Origin: a virus
Strand: one strand, 5' to 3'
IMG/VR virus record: IMGVR_UViG_3300021335_001906
Span: 1 to 38,209 of that record
Length of the DNA stretch: 38,209 bases
Position numbers and translations under genes: made by a program
In this document: one piece after another, positions 30,055 to 37,175 of the stretch
How positions within the stretch are numbered: position 1 is the stretch's first letter
Layout of the letters: every line of letters starts with the position of its first letter
The notes under the pieces: generated by a model
The model's input: the letters and a program-made list of their open reading frames with translations, nothing else
The model's database searches: none
What the model was told of the DNA's origin: nothing

Positions 30055-30335
30055 AATTTTCTGATTTTGAAAAAAGAAAAACAAATTCACCCATTGGAGA
30101 ACAGGTAATTTTAGATTTTGGAAGGTGGGAACTTAGTATTGTTCGTAATGAGGCAAGCTACGGCCACCAACAAAATCTCTGGGAAGTGGGTGTTTTTAAG
30201 GATGGTTCCATGGTGGAGGCACCTGGGATTACCGAAGCTGGTGATACCATAAAAGGATGGTTGACAGAGAACGACATTGATGTTATTATAAAAAAGATGG
30301 TCACAATGACCGGTTGCGAACCTGTTCAAATCTAG
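30051..30335 (+). CDS. Hypothetical protein, paralogue of the gene at 31297
   Basis: 94 aa. VILDFGRWELSIVRNEASYG, EVGVFKDGSMVEAPGIT, and a C-terminal half with helical IDVIIKKMVTMTGCEPVQI align with the gene at 31297 (same spacing of ILD-x2-x-W-x-L and the final TGCEPV/AGSTPT end). Function unknown. ATGA overlap with the AbrB-like gene. Confidence 0.68.
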   Translation: MKFSDFEKRKTNSPIGEQVILDFGRWELSIVRNEASYGHQQNLWEVGVFKDGSMVEAPGITEAGDTIKGWLTENDIDVIIKKMVTMTGCEPVQI

Positions 30336-30343
30336 GGGGTAAT

Positions 30344-30520
30344 ATGAGTAAGATGGGTCAAGTAATTCTCGAGATTCAGGAACTGGCACACCAAGGTGTT
30401 CCGGATACTGACATTGCAAAATATACCGATACGTCTATTGGCTTTGTTCAAGATGTGGTAAAGGATTATTTTTCAGAAGAATATTACGAGAGTGAGCCAT
30501 ATGACACAAGAGACGAATAA
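30344..30520 (+). CDS. Small HTH-like protein
   Basis: 58 aa from the ATG at 30344 (SD AGGGGG). KMGQVILEIQELAHQGVPDTD then IAKYTDTSIGFVQDVVKDY looks like a small helix-turn-helix resembling sigma-region or resolvase-type HTH. Acidic tail. A regulator is plausible; function unknown. Confidence 0.6.
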   Translation: MSKMGQVILEIQELAHQGVPDTDIAKYTDTSIGFVQDVVKDYFSEEYYESEPYDTRDE

Positions 30521-30749
30521 GTACGGCGTAAAAATGTATCGCCCAGATATTGGCTGGGTATGGGTCACTGAAACAAAAACCAGTCGTTTTTTGAAAACAT
30601 CTAAAACGTTTCGTAAGGAATTTGACACAGTTGACGAGGCAAAAAAGTGTGCAGTTCAGACTGCCGGAAAATGTGTTGTTGTTAAAATTGGATCAAAGGA
30701 TGAATCCATGTATCCTGGTCCTGAAAACTTTACTGGGAGTTTGATGTGA
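30501..30749 (+). CDS. Hypothetical basic protein
   Basis: 82 aa from the ATG at 30501; a GTG at 30492 is also in frame. Lys/Thr-rich, includes IGWVWVTETKTSRFLKTSKTF. Overlaps the previous gene by 20 nt and the next start by GTGA. Confidence 0.65.
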   Translation: MTQETNKYGVKMYRPDIGWVWVTETKTSRFLKTSKTFRKEFDTVDEAKKCAVQTAGKCVVVKIGSKDESMYPGPENFTGSLM

Positions 30750-31282
30750 GATATTATACACTTGAACCTAAATGGAAAAAATCCGTATATGAATCTGAAC
30801 GATTCAAGAAAACACTCGAGGATGGTACCACCGTATTTGCCACACTCGAGGTTTGTTGGCGATGGGGAAAATATTTAATTCAGGTCCCAGAGACAAATGA
30901 GGAACTTGACACCTGGGCTAAAAACCGAGATATCCTTGTAGAGGATTATGGTGGATATGACGAGTGCCGGGAGGCCTTGATGCCTGATGATGATGAGGAA
31001 ACGACCTATCACGAGCTTGATGATTATGATTATGAACTGATTGAAACCTGGGATGGCATTTCAGAAGAGTGGCATATTCATGCATGGGGACCTTCTAAGG
31101 ATGAAGTTCATGCAAACATTGATGAATATGTAGAGGAGCTTGAAGAAGCGTGGCAGGAAAACTATAACGAAGGTGTAAATGACCTCGGTTATGATGAAGA
31201 TATTTTCTTTGTTGAAATTCATTGTCCAATTATTCTTACACCTTGCGACGAGAGTGGTAACCCTCTTGAGGTAAATAATTAA
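30746..31282 (+). CDS. Hypothetical acidic protein (GTG start)
   Basis: 178 aa, strongly acidic (DDDEETTYHELDDYDYELIE), GTG start coupled as GTGA to the previous stop. Trp-rich blocks WRWGKYLIQVP and WDGISEEWHIHAWG suggest a folded N-terminal part. DNA-mimic-like charge is a possibility. No family recognised. Confidence 0.72.
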   Translation: MRYYTLEPKWKKSVYESERFKKTLEDGTTVFATLEVCWRWGKYLIQVPETNEELDTWAKNRDILVEDYGGYDECREALMPDDDEETTYHELDDYDYELIETWDGISEEWHIHAWGPSKDEVHANIDEYVEELEEAWQENYNEGVNDLGYDEDIFFVEIHCPIILTPCDESGNPLEVNN

Positions 31283-31296
31283 AAAAAGAGGTTAAT

Positions 31297-31599
31297 ATGA
31301 CTAATTATAACTATCTAATCGAATACGCACCTTTTAAACCAATCAGTGAGACCAATCAACGTCAACAAATTGTATTGGATTGGCCACAGTGGCAATTAGT
31401 TTGCACGGAAGATTTTGATGATGATGCAAATACTGTTGTATATGATCTTGCTGTTTTAAAGGAAAATGAAAAAATTTCAGAGCACGGTATTGTAATCGAA
31501 GAAACAGATCTAGCACACGATAACGCCGATGTTATTGTTACCAATCTATTGATTGAAAAATTGTGTCAACTTGCCGGATCCACACCCACGCCTTTATAG
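31297..31599 (+). CDS. Hypothetical protein, paralogue of the gene at 30051
   Basis: 100 aa. IVLDWPQWQLVCTEDF, DLAVLKENEKISEHGIV and a terminal AGSTPTPL line up with the 30051 gene. SD AGAGG before ATG. Function unknown. Confidence 0.7.
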   Translation: MTNYNYLIEYAPFKPISETNQRQQIVLDWPQWQLVCTEDFDDDANTVVYDLAVLKENEKISEHGIVIEETDLAHDNADVIVTNLLIEKLCQLAGSTPTPL

Positions 31600-31608
31600 G
31601 AGAATATT

Positions 31609-32031
31609 ATGTCCTTTTCAATCAAACACGCCAATATCTTTAACGTAGATAAGGTGGTGAAGATTTATGAAAAGAAAGATGGTGTACCAATAAAATATGT
31701 ATGTACGACCGACCTGCGTCAGTCTGATCGCCCATATGATGTATTCTATAGGGAAACTCCTCACCCAGAATTTGGTAATAGATATTTTGGATTGACATAT
31801 TCAGATGAAAATAATATATTGATTACCAATGCGGATGTGGTTGAGGAACTAGAATTTGCAATGATTGAGGATAAGGATGACAATCTATGGTATAGTCAAT
31901 GTCATCATGATATGCTTGTCATTGACGGTAATATGATTGATGGTGGCCGAAAATATGTTAGATTTTCTGGTGAATTGTTTGGTACCTTTGTAGTAAAAAA
32001 TGGTGAGTTTGAACTTAAAATTAAGGAGTAA
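31609..32031 (+). CDS. Conserved T4-like phage protein
   Basis: 140 aa beta-rich protein. ETPHPEFGNRYFGLTYS, VVEELEFAMIEDKDDNLWYSQ, and MIDGGRKYVRFSGELFGTFVV are blocks I recall from cyanophage relatives. Function unknown. Confidence 0.7.
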   Translation: MSFSIKHANIFNVDKVVKIYEKKDGVPIKYVCTTDLRQSDRPYDVFYRETPHPEFGNRYFGLTYSDENNILITNADVVEELEFAMIEDKDDNLWYSQCHHDMLVIDGNMIDGGRKYVRFSGELFGTFVVKNGEFELKIKE

Positions 32032-32033
32032 TT

Positions 32034-32336
32034 ATGGATAATAATGGTGGTCTACCCACGACAATTACAGACAAGGATCGCAAGGATATTCAAAATGCTC
32101 TGCGTGAAATGTCAGATTCAATGACTCGAGTGTCAGCAGAAAAAGATCTGCAAAAAGATATTGCACAAAAAATGCTCGATGAAATTGGTGTTCCCAAACG
32201 AGAGTTTAATAAATTAGCAAAAATTTATCATGCGTCTAATCTAATGGAAGAGGCGGCTCGAAATGAGGAATTTATGGAATTTGCAGAAGCAGTGATGGCA
32301 CCATTTGAGCGTCAGATTGCGAGTGACAATGGGTGA
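32034..32336 (+). CDS. dsbA: DsbA-like dsDNA-binding protein (T4 dsbA type)
   Basis: 100 aa. The C-terminal half, MLDEIGVPKREFNKLAKIYH then NEEFMEFAEAVM, resembles T4 DsbA, which binds dsDNA near late promoters; T4 DsbA has the similar DELGVDGKMFNRLLALYH. In T4 it lies near rnh and gene 33; here it is next to the terminator. Role in late transcription is inferred. Confidence 0.6.
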   Translation: MDNNGGLPTTITDKDRKDIQNALREMSDSMTRVSAEKDLQKDIAQKMLDEIGVPKREFNKLAKIYHASNLMEEAARNEEFMEFAEAVMAPFERQIASDNG

Positions 32337-32415
32337 AGCAGTTACAGCAGCAATGATCCTTGCTCTTATCATTGGTGGATTTGTATGGATCTGCATTTCA
32401 GAGATGAATAAATGA
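32329..32415 (+). CDS. Tiny membrane peptide
   Basis: 28 aa, one hydrophobic stretch (AAMILALIIGGFVWICI). Overlaps the previous gene by 8 nt and the next by ATGA. Too short for firm calling, but coupling on both sides supports it. Confidence 0.45.
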   Translation: MGEAVTAAMILALIIGGFVWICISEMNK

Positions 32416-32567
32416 TACGCTGGTATGATTATATCGCAACATTTATAGTCGCAGATTTAACAGTCGCACTTTTCTTTGGTGTACCTATTTTTGGTGGTAT
32501 TGCTGCATATTTTTTAGTGTTTTATGTTTGGGACTATTATTGCGAATGGCGAAAAGATATGGAATAA
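32412..32567 (+). CDS. Small conserved membrane protein
   Basis: 51 aa: MIRWYDYIATFIVADL, a membrane stretch (VALFFGVPIFGGIAAYFLVFYV) and an end YYCEWRKDME. This small membrane family recurs in T4-like cyanophages as I recall. ATGA-coupled start. Confidence 0.65.
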   Translation: MIRWYDYIATFIVADLTVALFFGVPIFGGIAAYFLVFYVWDYYCEWRKDME

Positions 32568-32584
32568 AAAAGTAAAATTAACTA

Positions 32585-32613
32585 TTGACATTTGCTTTCA
32601 TATGATATAATAT
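32585..32613 (+). promoter_or_regulatory. Sigma-70-like promoter
   Basis: TTGACA (32585-32590). Either TATAAT at 32606-32611 (15-bp spacer) or TAATAT at 32608-32613 (17 bp). No palindrome. Drives the short gene at 32638. Confidence 0.65.
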
Positions 32614-32637
32614 GGTTATATCAAAAGGAGACACACA

Positions 32638-32811
32638 ATGTGGAAAAGATTTTACAAAATTACAGTTACTAACGAAGCTGGAGTTGTTGTTCATAAAGGA
32701 GAAGAATATTCTGGTTATGCAACTTCAGAAGAACTTCTCTATCTTGACCGTAAATATCCTAACTGCAAAGTAGAAGCAGAGTTTATTGAACGCGAATTAG
32801 AAATGGAATAA
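32638..32811 (+). CDS. Small hypothetical protein
   Basis: 57 aa, basic N-terminus and acidic C-terminus (AEFIERELEME). SD AAGGAG. Last plus-strand gene before the convergent terminator. No family recognised. Confidence 0.7.
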   Translation: MWKRFYKITVTNEAGVVVHKGEEYSGYATSEELLYLDRKYPNCKVEAEFIERELEME

Positions 32812-32836
32812 AAAAAGGGAGATCCGAAGATCTCCC
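32810..32836 (-). terminator. Terminator for the minus-strand head operon
   Basis: Read on the minus strand: perfect 8-bp stem GGGAGATC/GATCTCCC (32836-32817) closed by the extra-stable TTCG tetraloop, followed by a T run (32816-32810). It lies 50 nt past the capsid stop and overlaps the end of the convergent gene. Confidence 0.85.
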
Positions 32837-32855
32837 TAAGTTTGGTAGTAAAGTG

Positions 32856-32882
32856 GGGCGGTTATATCCGCCCTTCTTTTTA
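32856..32882 (+). terminator. Terminator for the plus-strand operon
   Basis: GGGCGG (32856-32861), TTATAT loop, CCGCCC (32868-32873), then TTCTTTTTATT. Ends plus-strand transcription before it enters the capsid gene from the opposite side. Confidence 0.8.
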
Positions 32883-32885
32883 TTA

Positions 32886-34217
32886 TCAGAACAAGTTTGC
32901 CACACGTACACGACGGTAGTACTTGTTAGCATTAGCTGTAAGAGCACCAAGACCTTGTGAATCCTGAACTGCGCCTTCCGCGAATGGGTTTGCAACCATA
33001 CCGTAGCGAGTTTTGAACCCGATTTTTGGCTGGAAGCTGTTCTCACCGATGGCACGGACCATCTGTAGAGGAACGTATGGGCAGTAGAACAAGCCTGCAT
33101 CAAATGCAGATGAACCTTTGTAACCAACAACCATGTAGTTTGAACCAGCATATGGGTCAATGTATACACGATAGCGGCCGTTAAGAACACCAGCAAATGT
33201 GTTGCCTGTGTCATCAACTTCCAAAGAGTTACCGTTAAGAGCAGGTGCATAGTCAAGTACACCAGCCATTTGAAGAGCAGAAGCTACATCTGAAGAACAG
33301 ATAACCATGTTACCTTTTCCACGTCTTGTGTCTTTTGCGATTTGGTTAGCTTCTTGTTCAATTTGGAACATAAGTCCTTTGAACTTCTCAACAGACCAAC
33401 GGCCGTTAGCATCCACATCCAAGTCAAAGATGCCTGCGTTAGCAGTGTTTGTAGCACCAGCAGAAGCAGTGTTGTAAATTGTACGAACAACTTCACGGTT
33501 GATCTCAGTCAGGATTTCAGACTGAAGGATGTTCGCCAACTCAGATTCTGCATCCAAGCCATGAACTGCCTTAAGGTCCTGAGCAAGTTCAGTTGTGTAT
33601 TCTGCTTTCAACGCACGTGACTTAGCAGCAACAGTAACCTTCTCGATTGAGAATGCCATTTCTGCATAGTTTGTACCGTTACCGTCGCCTAGAGCTTCAG
33701 CCGCAGCAGTTGCCATACCTGCACCTGAGTCAAACAGTGAAGTATTACCTGTACCTGCGCCACCAGTTGAACCAACCTGTGCACCTGTACCTGCGTGAGT
33801 TGTATCTGCCTCACCATAGAATGCCTCGTTACCCGCTTGAGTGTCATAGCGTGAACGCATTGCAAAGATAAGACCTGTTGGGCCAGTCATTGGCTGAACA
33901 CCACAGATATCATATGCAATCAAGTTTGGCATAGAACGGCGAACAAGTGAGATCAATACTGGGTCATAACCAGCAGTTGGTCCACCTGGAGCAGATGCCG
34001 AACCAAAACCACCTGTACCAGCATCGTTGGTAGGTGCCTCAGTAAGCATGCTCATGTTAGCAGAAAGATCACCAGATTCCTGTAGGGCTTTTTCTGTGTT
34101 CTCCAGAATTGTAGCCGTTACGGACTTACGGTGAGAGTCCTGAATAGGTGAAAAAGATTCGTGCTCAAGGATTGGCCCCCACTTTTCCACAAGCTTTTGA
34201 TAGTTTGTCTCTGACAT
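32886..34217 (-). CDS. 23: Major capsid protein, gp23-like
   Basis: 443 aa, HK97-fold major capsid protein of T4-like type. Opening LVEKWGPILEHESFSPIQDSHRKS is given here in parts; ILENTEKAL, LISLVRRSMPNLIAYDICGVQPMTGPTGLIFAMRSRY and the C-terminal IDPYAGSNYMVVGYKGSSAFDAGLFYCPYVPLQ are classic gp23 blocks. LTE-A at residues 58-61 fits the gp21 protease site (L/I-x-E), predicted to release a 60-residue propeptide as in T4 (E65). SD AAGGAG and exact TATAAATA upstream. It lacks the insertion domain length of T4 gp23 (521 aa). Confidence 0.97.
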   Translation of the reverse strand: MSETNYQKLVEKWGPILEHESFSPIQDSHRKSVTATILENTEKALQESGDLSANMSMLTEAPTNDAGTGGFGSASAPGGPTAGYDPVLISLVRRSMPNLIAYDICGVQPMTGPTGLIFAMRSRYDTQAGNEAFYGEADTTHAGTGAQVGSTGGAGTGNTSLFDSGAGMATAAAEALGDGNGTNYAEMAFSIEKVTVAAKSRALKAEYTTELAQDLKAVHGLDAESELANILQSEILTEINREVVRTIYNTASAGATNTANAGIFDLDVDANGRWSVEKFKGLMFQIEQEANQIAKDTRRGKGNMVICSSDVASALQMAGVLDYAPALNGNSLEVDDTGNTFAGVLNGRYRVYIDPYAGSNYMVVGYKGSSAFDAGLFYCPYVPLQMVRAIGENSFQPKIGFKTRYGMVANPFAEGAVQDSQGLGALTANANKYYRRVRVANLF

Positions 34218-34253
34218 ATTTCTATCTCCTTGTTATTATTTGATTACTGTTAA

Positions 34254-34261
34254 TATTTATA
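34254..34261 (-). promoter_or_regulatory. Late promoter of the capsid gene
   Basis: Exact TATAAATA on the minus strand. Expected start about 34248, giving a 31-nt leader with AGGAG. Confidence 0.75.
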
Positions 34262-34277
34262 AAAATTTAATTTTCAA

Positions 34278-35255
34278 TTATTTTCTTGCGTTGAGCGCCT
34301 CAACAAGAGCGTTGACAGAAGCATAGTCAGAGACTGTCTTCTTCACCGTTTCCTGTTCTTCTGTGATAATCTCATCTTCCTCATCAAGAACATCTTCTGT
34401 TGTCGTAGCCGAGGTTGACTCCGAGACGAAGGTCTCCCTAATTGTGTTGAGGTTTTGAGTATACTCATCAATGTCTGACGTATCAAGTGTTTCAGCAAGA
34501 GTACGTAGTCTCTCTTTTTGAGTGACAGTCAGATCGGAAGTAGATTCCTCAAAAACTTTAGCACATTTTAGAGAGGCAATCTCTTTTGTGAGCTCAATAT
34601 TTTCATTAACGACCTCATTGGCACGATCATTAGATTCTGCCAATTCCTCTTCCAAATCTTTGACGATATCAAACTTCTCGTCATCGATTTCGATGTTATG
34701 CTCAGTGAATAGATCTTTCAATCCATCCATAAGCGATTCTGCCATTTCTACCTTGATTCCGGCTTCAATAGCAACTTCATTCTCTGTCATCCATTCATTG
34801 ACTACATAGTCAAGATAGGAATCAAGATTATCAACGATCTCTGTAACCTTTGATTCAACAGCTTCAGACAATTCAGTTTCAAGCTTTTCGTTAAGCTCTT
34901 CTTCGATTTTCTGAACACGAGCCTTTACAGACTCATTAACTGCCGCTTCAAAAACAACGGAAATCTTAGATTTAAATTCTTCTGAAAGATCCATGCCTTC
35001 GATAATTTGTTGGATTGATTCCTCAACCTCAATTACCTCTTCTTCCACAACTTCGATTTGCTCATCAGTTGCTTCAACTTCAGCATCTTCCTTCACACCA
35101 CCGGCTTTATCGCCAGCAGCAGGTGTTACGGCATCCATTTTTTCTTCTGGCTTGCCTTTCTTCTTTTTGTCTTCGCCACCGGCTGGGGTTACAGGCTCTG
35201 GTACGCTTGAAACACCGTCATCGGCAACGAATCGCTTTCCTTTATCTTCTGCCAT
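34278..35255 (-). CDS. 22: Prohead core scaffold protein, gp22-like
   Basis: 325 aa, very acidic, helical. Lys/Pro-rich N-terminus, then long Glu-rich coiled coil (about 90-250), as expected for the T4 scaffold core. MDLSEEFKSKISVVFEAAVNESV and VNEWMTENEVAIEAGIKVEMAESLMDGLKDLF are the T4-like scaffold blocks. Many L/I-x-E sites for the prohead protease. Located between gp21 and gp23 as in T4. Confidence 0.88.
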   Translation of the reverse strand: MAEDKGKRFVADDGVSSVPEPVTPAGGEDKKKKGKPEEKMDAVTPAAGDKAGGVKEDAEVEATDEQIEVVEEEVIEVEESIQQIIEGMDLSEEFKSKISVVFEAAVNESVKARVQKIEEELNEKLETELSEAVESKVTEIVDNLDSYLDYVVNEWMTENEVAIEAGIKVEMAESLMDGLKDLFTEHNIEIDDEKFDIVKDLEEELAESNDRANEVVNENIELTKEIASLKCAKVFEESTSDLTVTQKERLRTLAETLDTSDIDEYTQNLNTIRETFVSESTSATTTEDVLDEEDEIITEEQETVKKTVSDYASVNALVEALNARK

Positions 35256-35283
35256 TGGTATTCTCCTCTGTTCGATTATGAAT

Positions 35284-35306
35284 TATTTATTACTAAAATA
35301 TTTATA
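35284..35306 (-). promoter_or_regulatory. Two late-type boxes before the scaffold gene
   Basis: Minus-strand TATAAATA (35306-35299, exact) and AATAAATA (35291-35284, 7/8). Predicted leaders to the ATG at 35255 are about 38 and 23 nt. Which is used cannot be told; GAGGAG SD follows. Confidence 0.6.
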
Positions 35307-35310
35307 AAAA

Positions 35311-36003
35311 TCACTTTTTTAACGAAGAAATAAACGTTTCAAACATCCGTGCCGCAGCACTTTCATCGATCGTATGTGTGATTCTGTTATAACGTACTTT
35401 AGCTTCCTTCTGTATTTCCTCAATAACCTCTGCAACTTCTTCTTGGACCTGAGCAGGCAACCAAGCGTTAGAAGCAATGTCATAATAGTATTCCACATTT
35501 TCCATGATTCCATTTACAAAGGCGCTAGGAGCAGAAGGATCAGTTACGATGTCAACAGTTGAAAGATGAAAGTCTGGTTGTACTTCCATAATACCATCTT
35601 TAGTTTGTTTAACGGAACCTAAGCCTCTTGTGGATACACCAATTTTAACCCCTTCATCAATGAAGGTTTTAACAATCTCACCCATTGGAGTTCCAAGAAT
35701 TTTGGCCTTACCATAAAAGTTAGAACCATCTCTTTTCAACTCAGTAATGAGGTGCGAAACTCTGTCGCCGTTGATCTGTGGCCCATCTGGGTGGCCAAGT
35801 TCACCAAGCGATCTTTTTTCGTTAATAAAATCTTTTTGGTATCTTTGCATTTCTTTATCAAGAATGTCACTAGCGTATACTCGACCGTTACGATTCTTGA
35901 TATCGCCTTGCATAAAAATACCTTCAATGAAGTAAGACTTTTTGCCTTCCTCACTTGCTTCGGTAAGTACCTCGCAATCTGTAACCTCGGTTATAAGCTT
36001 CAT
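35311..36003 (-). CDS. 21: Prohead core protease, gp21-like
   Basis: 230 aa serine protease (herpesvirus-assemblin/T4 gp21 type) that matures head proteins. Catalytic His H71 in GELGHPDG, catalytic Ser S124 in IGVSTRGLGS, and NRNGRVYASDIL near the start. VDIVTDPSAPSAFVNGIME is the conserved C-terminal block. T4 gp21 is about 212 aa. SD AAAGG; exact late box upstream. Confidence 0.95.
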   Translation of the reverse strand: MKLITEVTDCEVLTEASEEGKKSYFIEGIFMQGDIKNRNGRVYASDILDKEMQRYQKDFINEKRSLGELGHPDGPQINGDRVSHLITELKRDGSNFYGKAKILGTPMGEIVKTFIDEGVKIGVSTRGLGSVKQTKDGIMEVQPDFHLSTVDIVTDPSAPSAFVNGIMENVEYYYDIASNAWLPAQVQEEVAEVIEEIQKEAKVRYNRITHTIDESAAARMFETFISSLKK

Positions 36004-36034
36004 AGTAATATACCTTTTCTTTATAATTTTATTT

Positions 36035-36042
36035 TATTTATA
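36035..36042 (-). promoter_or_regulatory. Late promoter of the protease gene
   Basis: Exact TATAAATA on the minus strand, predicted start about 36029, a 26-nt leader to the ATG at 36003. Confidence 0.7.
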
Positions 36043-36044
36043 AC

Positions 36045-37133
36045 TTATTCAGCTTCCTTTGCAAATGCAATAATGTCCTTAAATCCTTGTGAATCCTTCA
36101 TCATTGTGGATTCCATTTCCTTACGGTTTTTAGGATTTAGAGATTTCATTACGTCATTTAGCATTTTAGCTTCCTGAGCAGATACCTTGACTGATTTGCC
36201 ATCTTTCAACTTCATCATCCCAGGCTTCACACCTTCCTTTAGAGACGATGGTCTTTTACCTGACAAATAATGATGTAAGGCTTTTTCATGAGCCGCTGCA
36301 TCAGCTGATTTATTAGCACCAACAGTACGTGTTGACATTAGAGCTTCTGCTGAGTCCTTATCTGTGTCTCTTTGATATACGTGGTGATTAGTTGTGGCAC
36401 CTGTTTTATTATTTGTAACTTTGACATGAACTGTATCACCGTATTCACCGGGATTATTATGGTGAGGGATACCAGCTTTATTCATTTTTGATCTTTTTGC
36501 CGCTACGTGAGATGGAGCACCTTCACTGCCACCCTTTTTCTTAGGGCCGACTGTAAATGTATAATGACCGTGATCAACAGTACCTTCTTCCAATGCCTCA
36601 TAATATGATGAATACATTGGATAACCAGCCGCCAATTTAATGATATCTTCATCATCGTCATCATCATGCGGAGGTTCATATCTCTTACCTTCGGCATATG
36701 CATGAAGTGTTTTCAATTCGCCGTGAGCCGCGGCCAATTTGTTCTGGAACCATTCTTCTGGATCCATTGTGGTATCCGTAATAAAGTCCTCGATTTCTCT
36801 TGCAGCATATTCAATGAATCTTAGTTGACCGACCATCATAGGAATCTCTTCAGATGGATCCTCGTTCAATTCAGTAGATTCATACTTAGGAGCCCGATCA
36901 AGTTTTGCCTGACCTTCTTTTCTCTGAGAATGAGCCTGATCATAAGCCGTTTCATCCTGGCCTTTCATATAATCAGCCAATCGCTTTTTCGGCATTGCCT
37001 TTGGCTTGTAACCTTCCTGGTCACCCAAACCTAGCGGATCAATAATCTCTACTTGGTGTTGGTCTTTAAATTTCTTTTCCTCGGCGCCTTTGGGCTCTGC
37101 GACCTCAGAAAGAATGTTTCTAAACCTTTTCAT
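36045..37133 (-). CDS. Head-cassette protein between portal and protease (T4 gp67/gp68 position)
   Basis: 362 aa. N-terminus KRFRNILSEVAEPKGAEEKK resembles a tag found at the start of several virion-associated proteins of marine T4-like phages, as I recall it. Asp-rich run DDDDDED (about 155-161), His-rich C-terminal half (GIPHHNNPGEYGD, NHHVYQRDTDKDSAEALMS) and the end EAKMLNDVMKSLNPKNRKE. Much longer than T4 gp67 (80 aa) and gp68. Role as core or head-associated protein is inferred from position only. Confidence 0.6.
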   Translation of the reverse strand: MKRFRNILSEVAEPKGAEEKKFKDQHQVEIIDPLGLGDQEGYKPKAMPKKRLADYMKGQDETAYDQAHSQRKEGQAKLDRAPKYESTELNEDPSEEIPMMVGQLRFIEYAAREIEDFITDTTMDPEEWFQNKLAAAHGELKTLHAYAEGKRYEPPHDDDDDEDIIKLAAGYPMYSSYYEALEEGTVDHGHYTFTVGPKKKGGSEGAPSHVAAKRSKMNKAGIPHHNNPGEYGDTVHVKVTNNKTGATTNHHVYQRDTDKDSAEALMSTRTVGANKSADAAAHEKALHHYLSGKRPSSLKEGVKPGMMKLKDGKSVKVSAQEAKMLNDVMKSLNPKNRKEMESTMMKDSQGFKDIIAFAKEAE

Positions 37134-37167
37134 TTTTCGATTCCTATAAGTTGTTTAATTTTTATTT

Positions 37168-37175
37168 TATTTATT
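37168..37175 (-). promoter_or_regulatory. Late-type box before the core-type gene
   Basis: Minus-strand AATAAATA (7/8), overlapping the portal stop codon. Predicted leader about 29 nt to the ATG at 37133. Confidence 0.5.

Noticed and set aside
33342-33871. Plus-strand ORFs opposite the capsid gene
   Set aside because: Complement shadows of gp23; repeated Leu/Pro/His composition is what the reverse frame of capsid codons gives.
35752-36177. 141-codon plus-strand ORF opposite the protease and core-type genes
   Set aside because: Antisense to well-supported late genes, with no RBS and a composition typical of a complement shadow.
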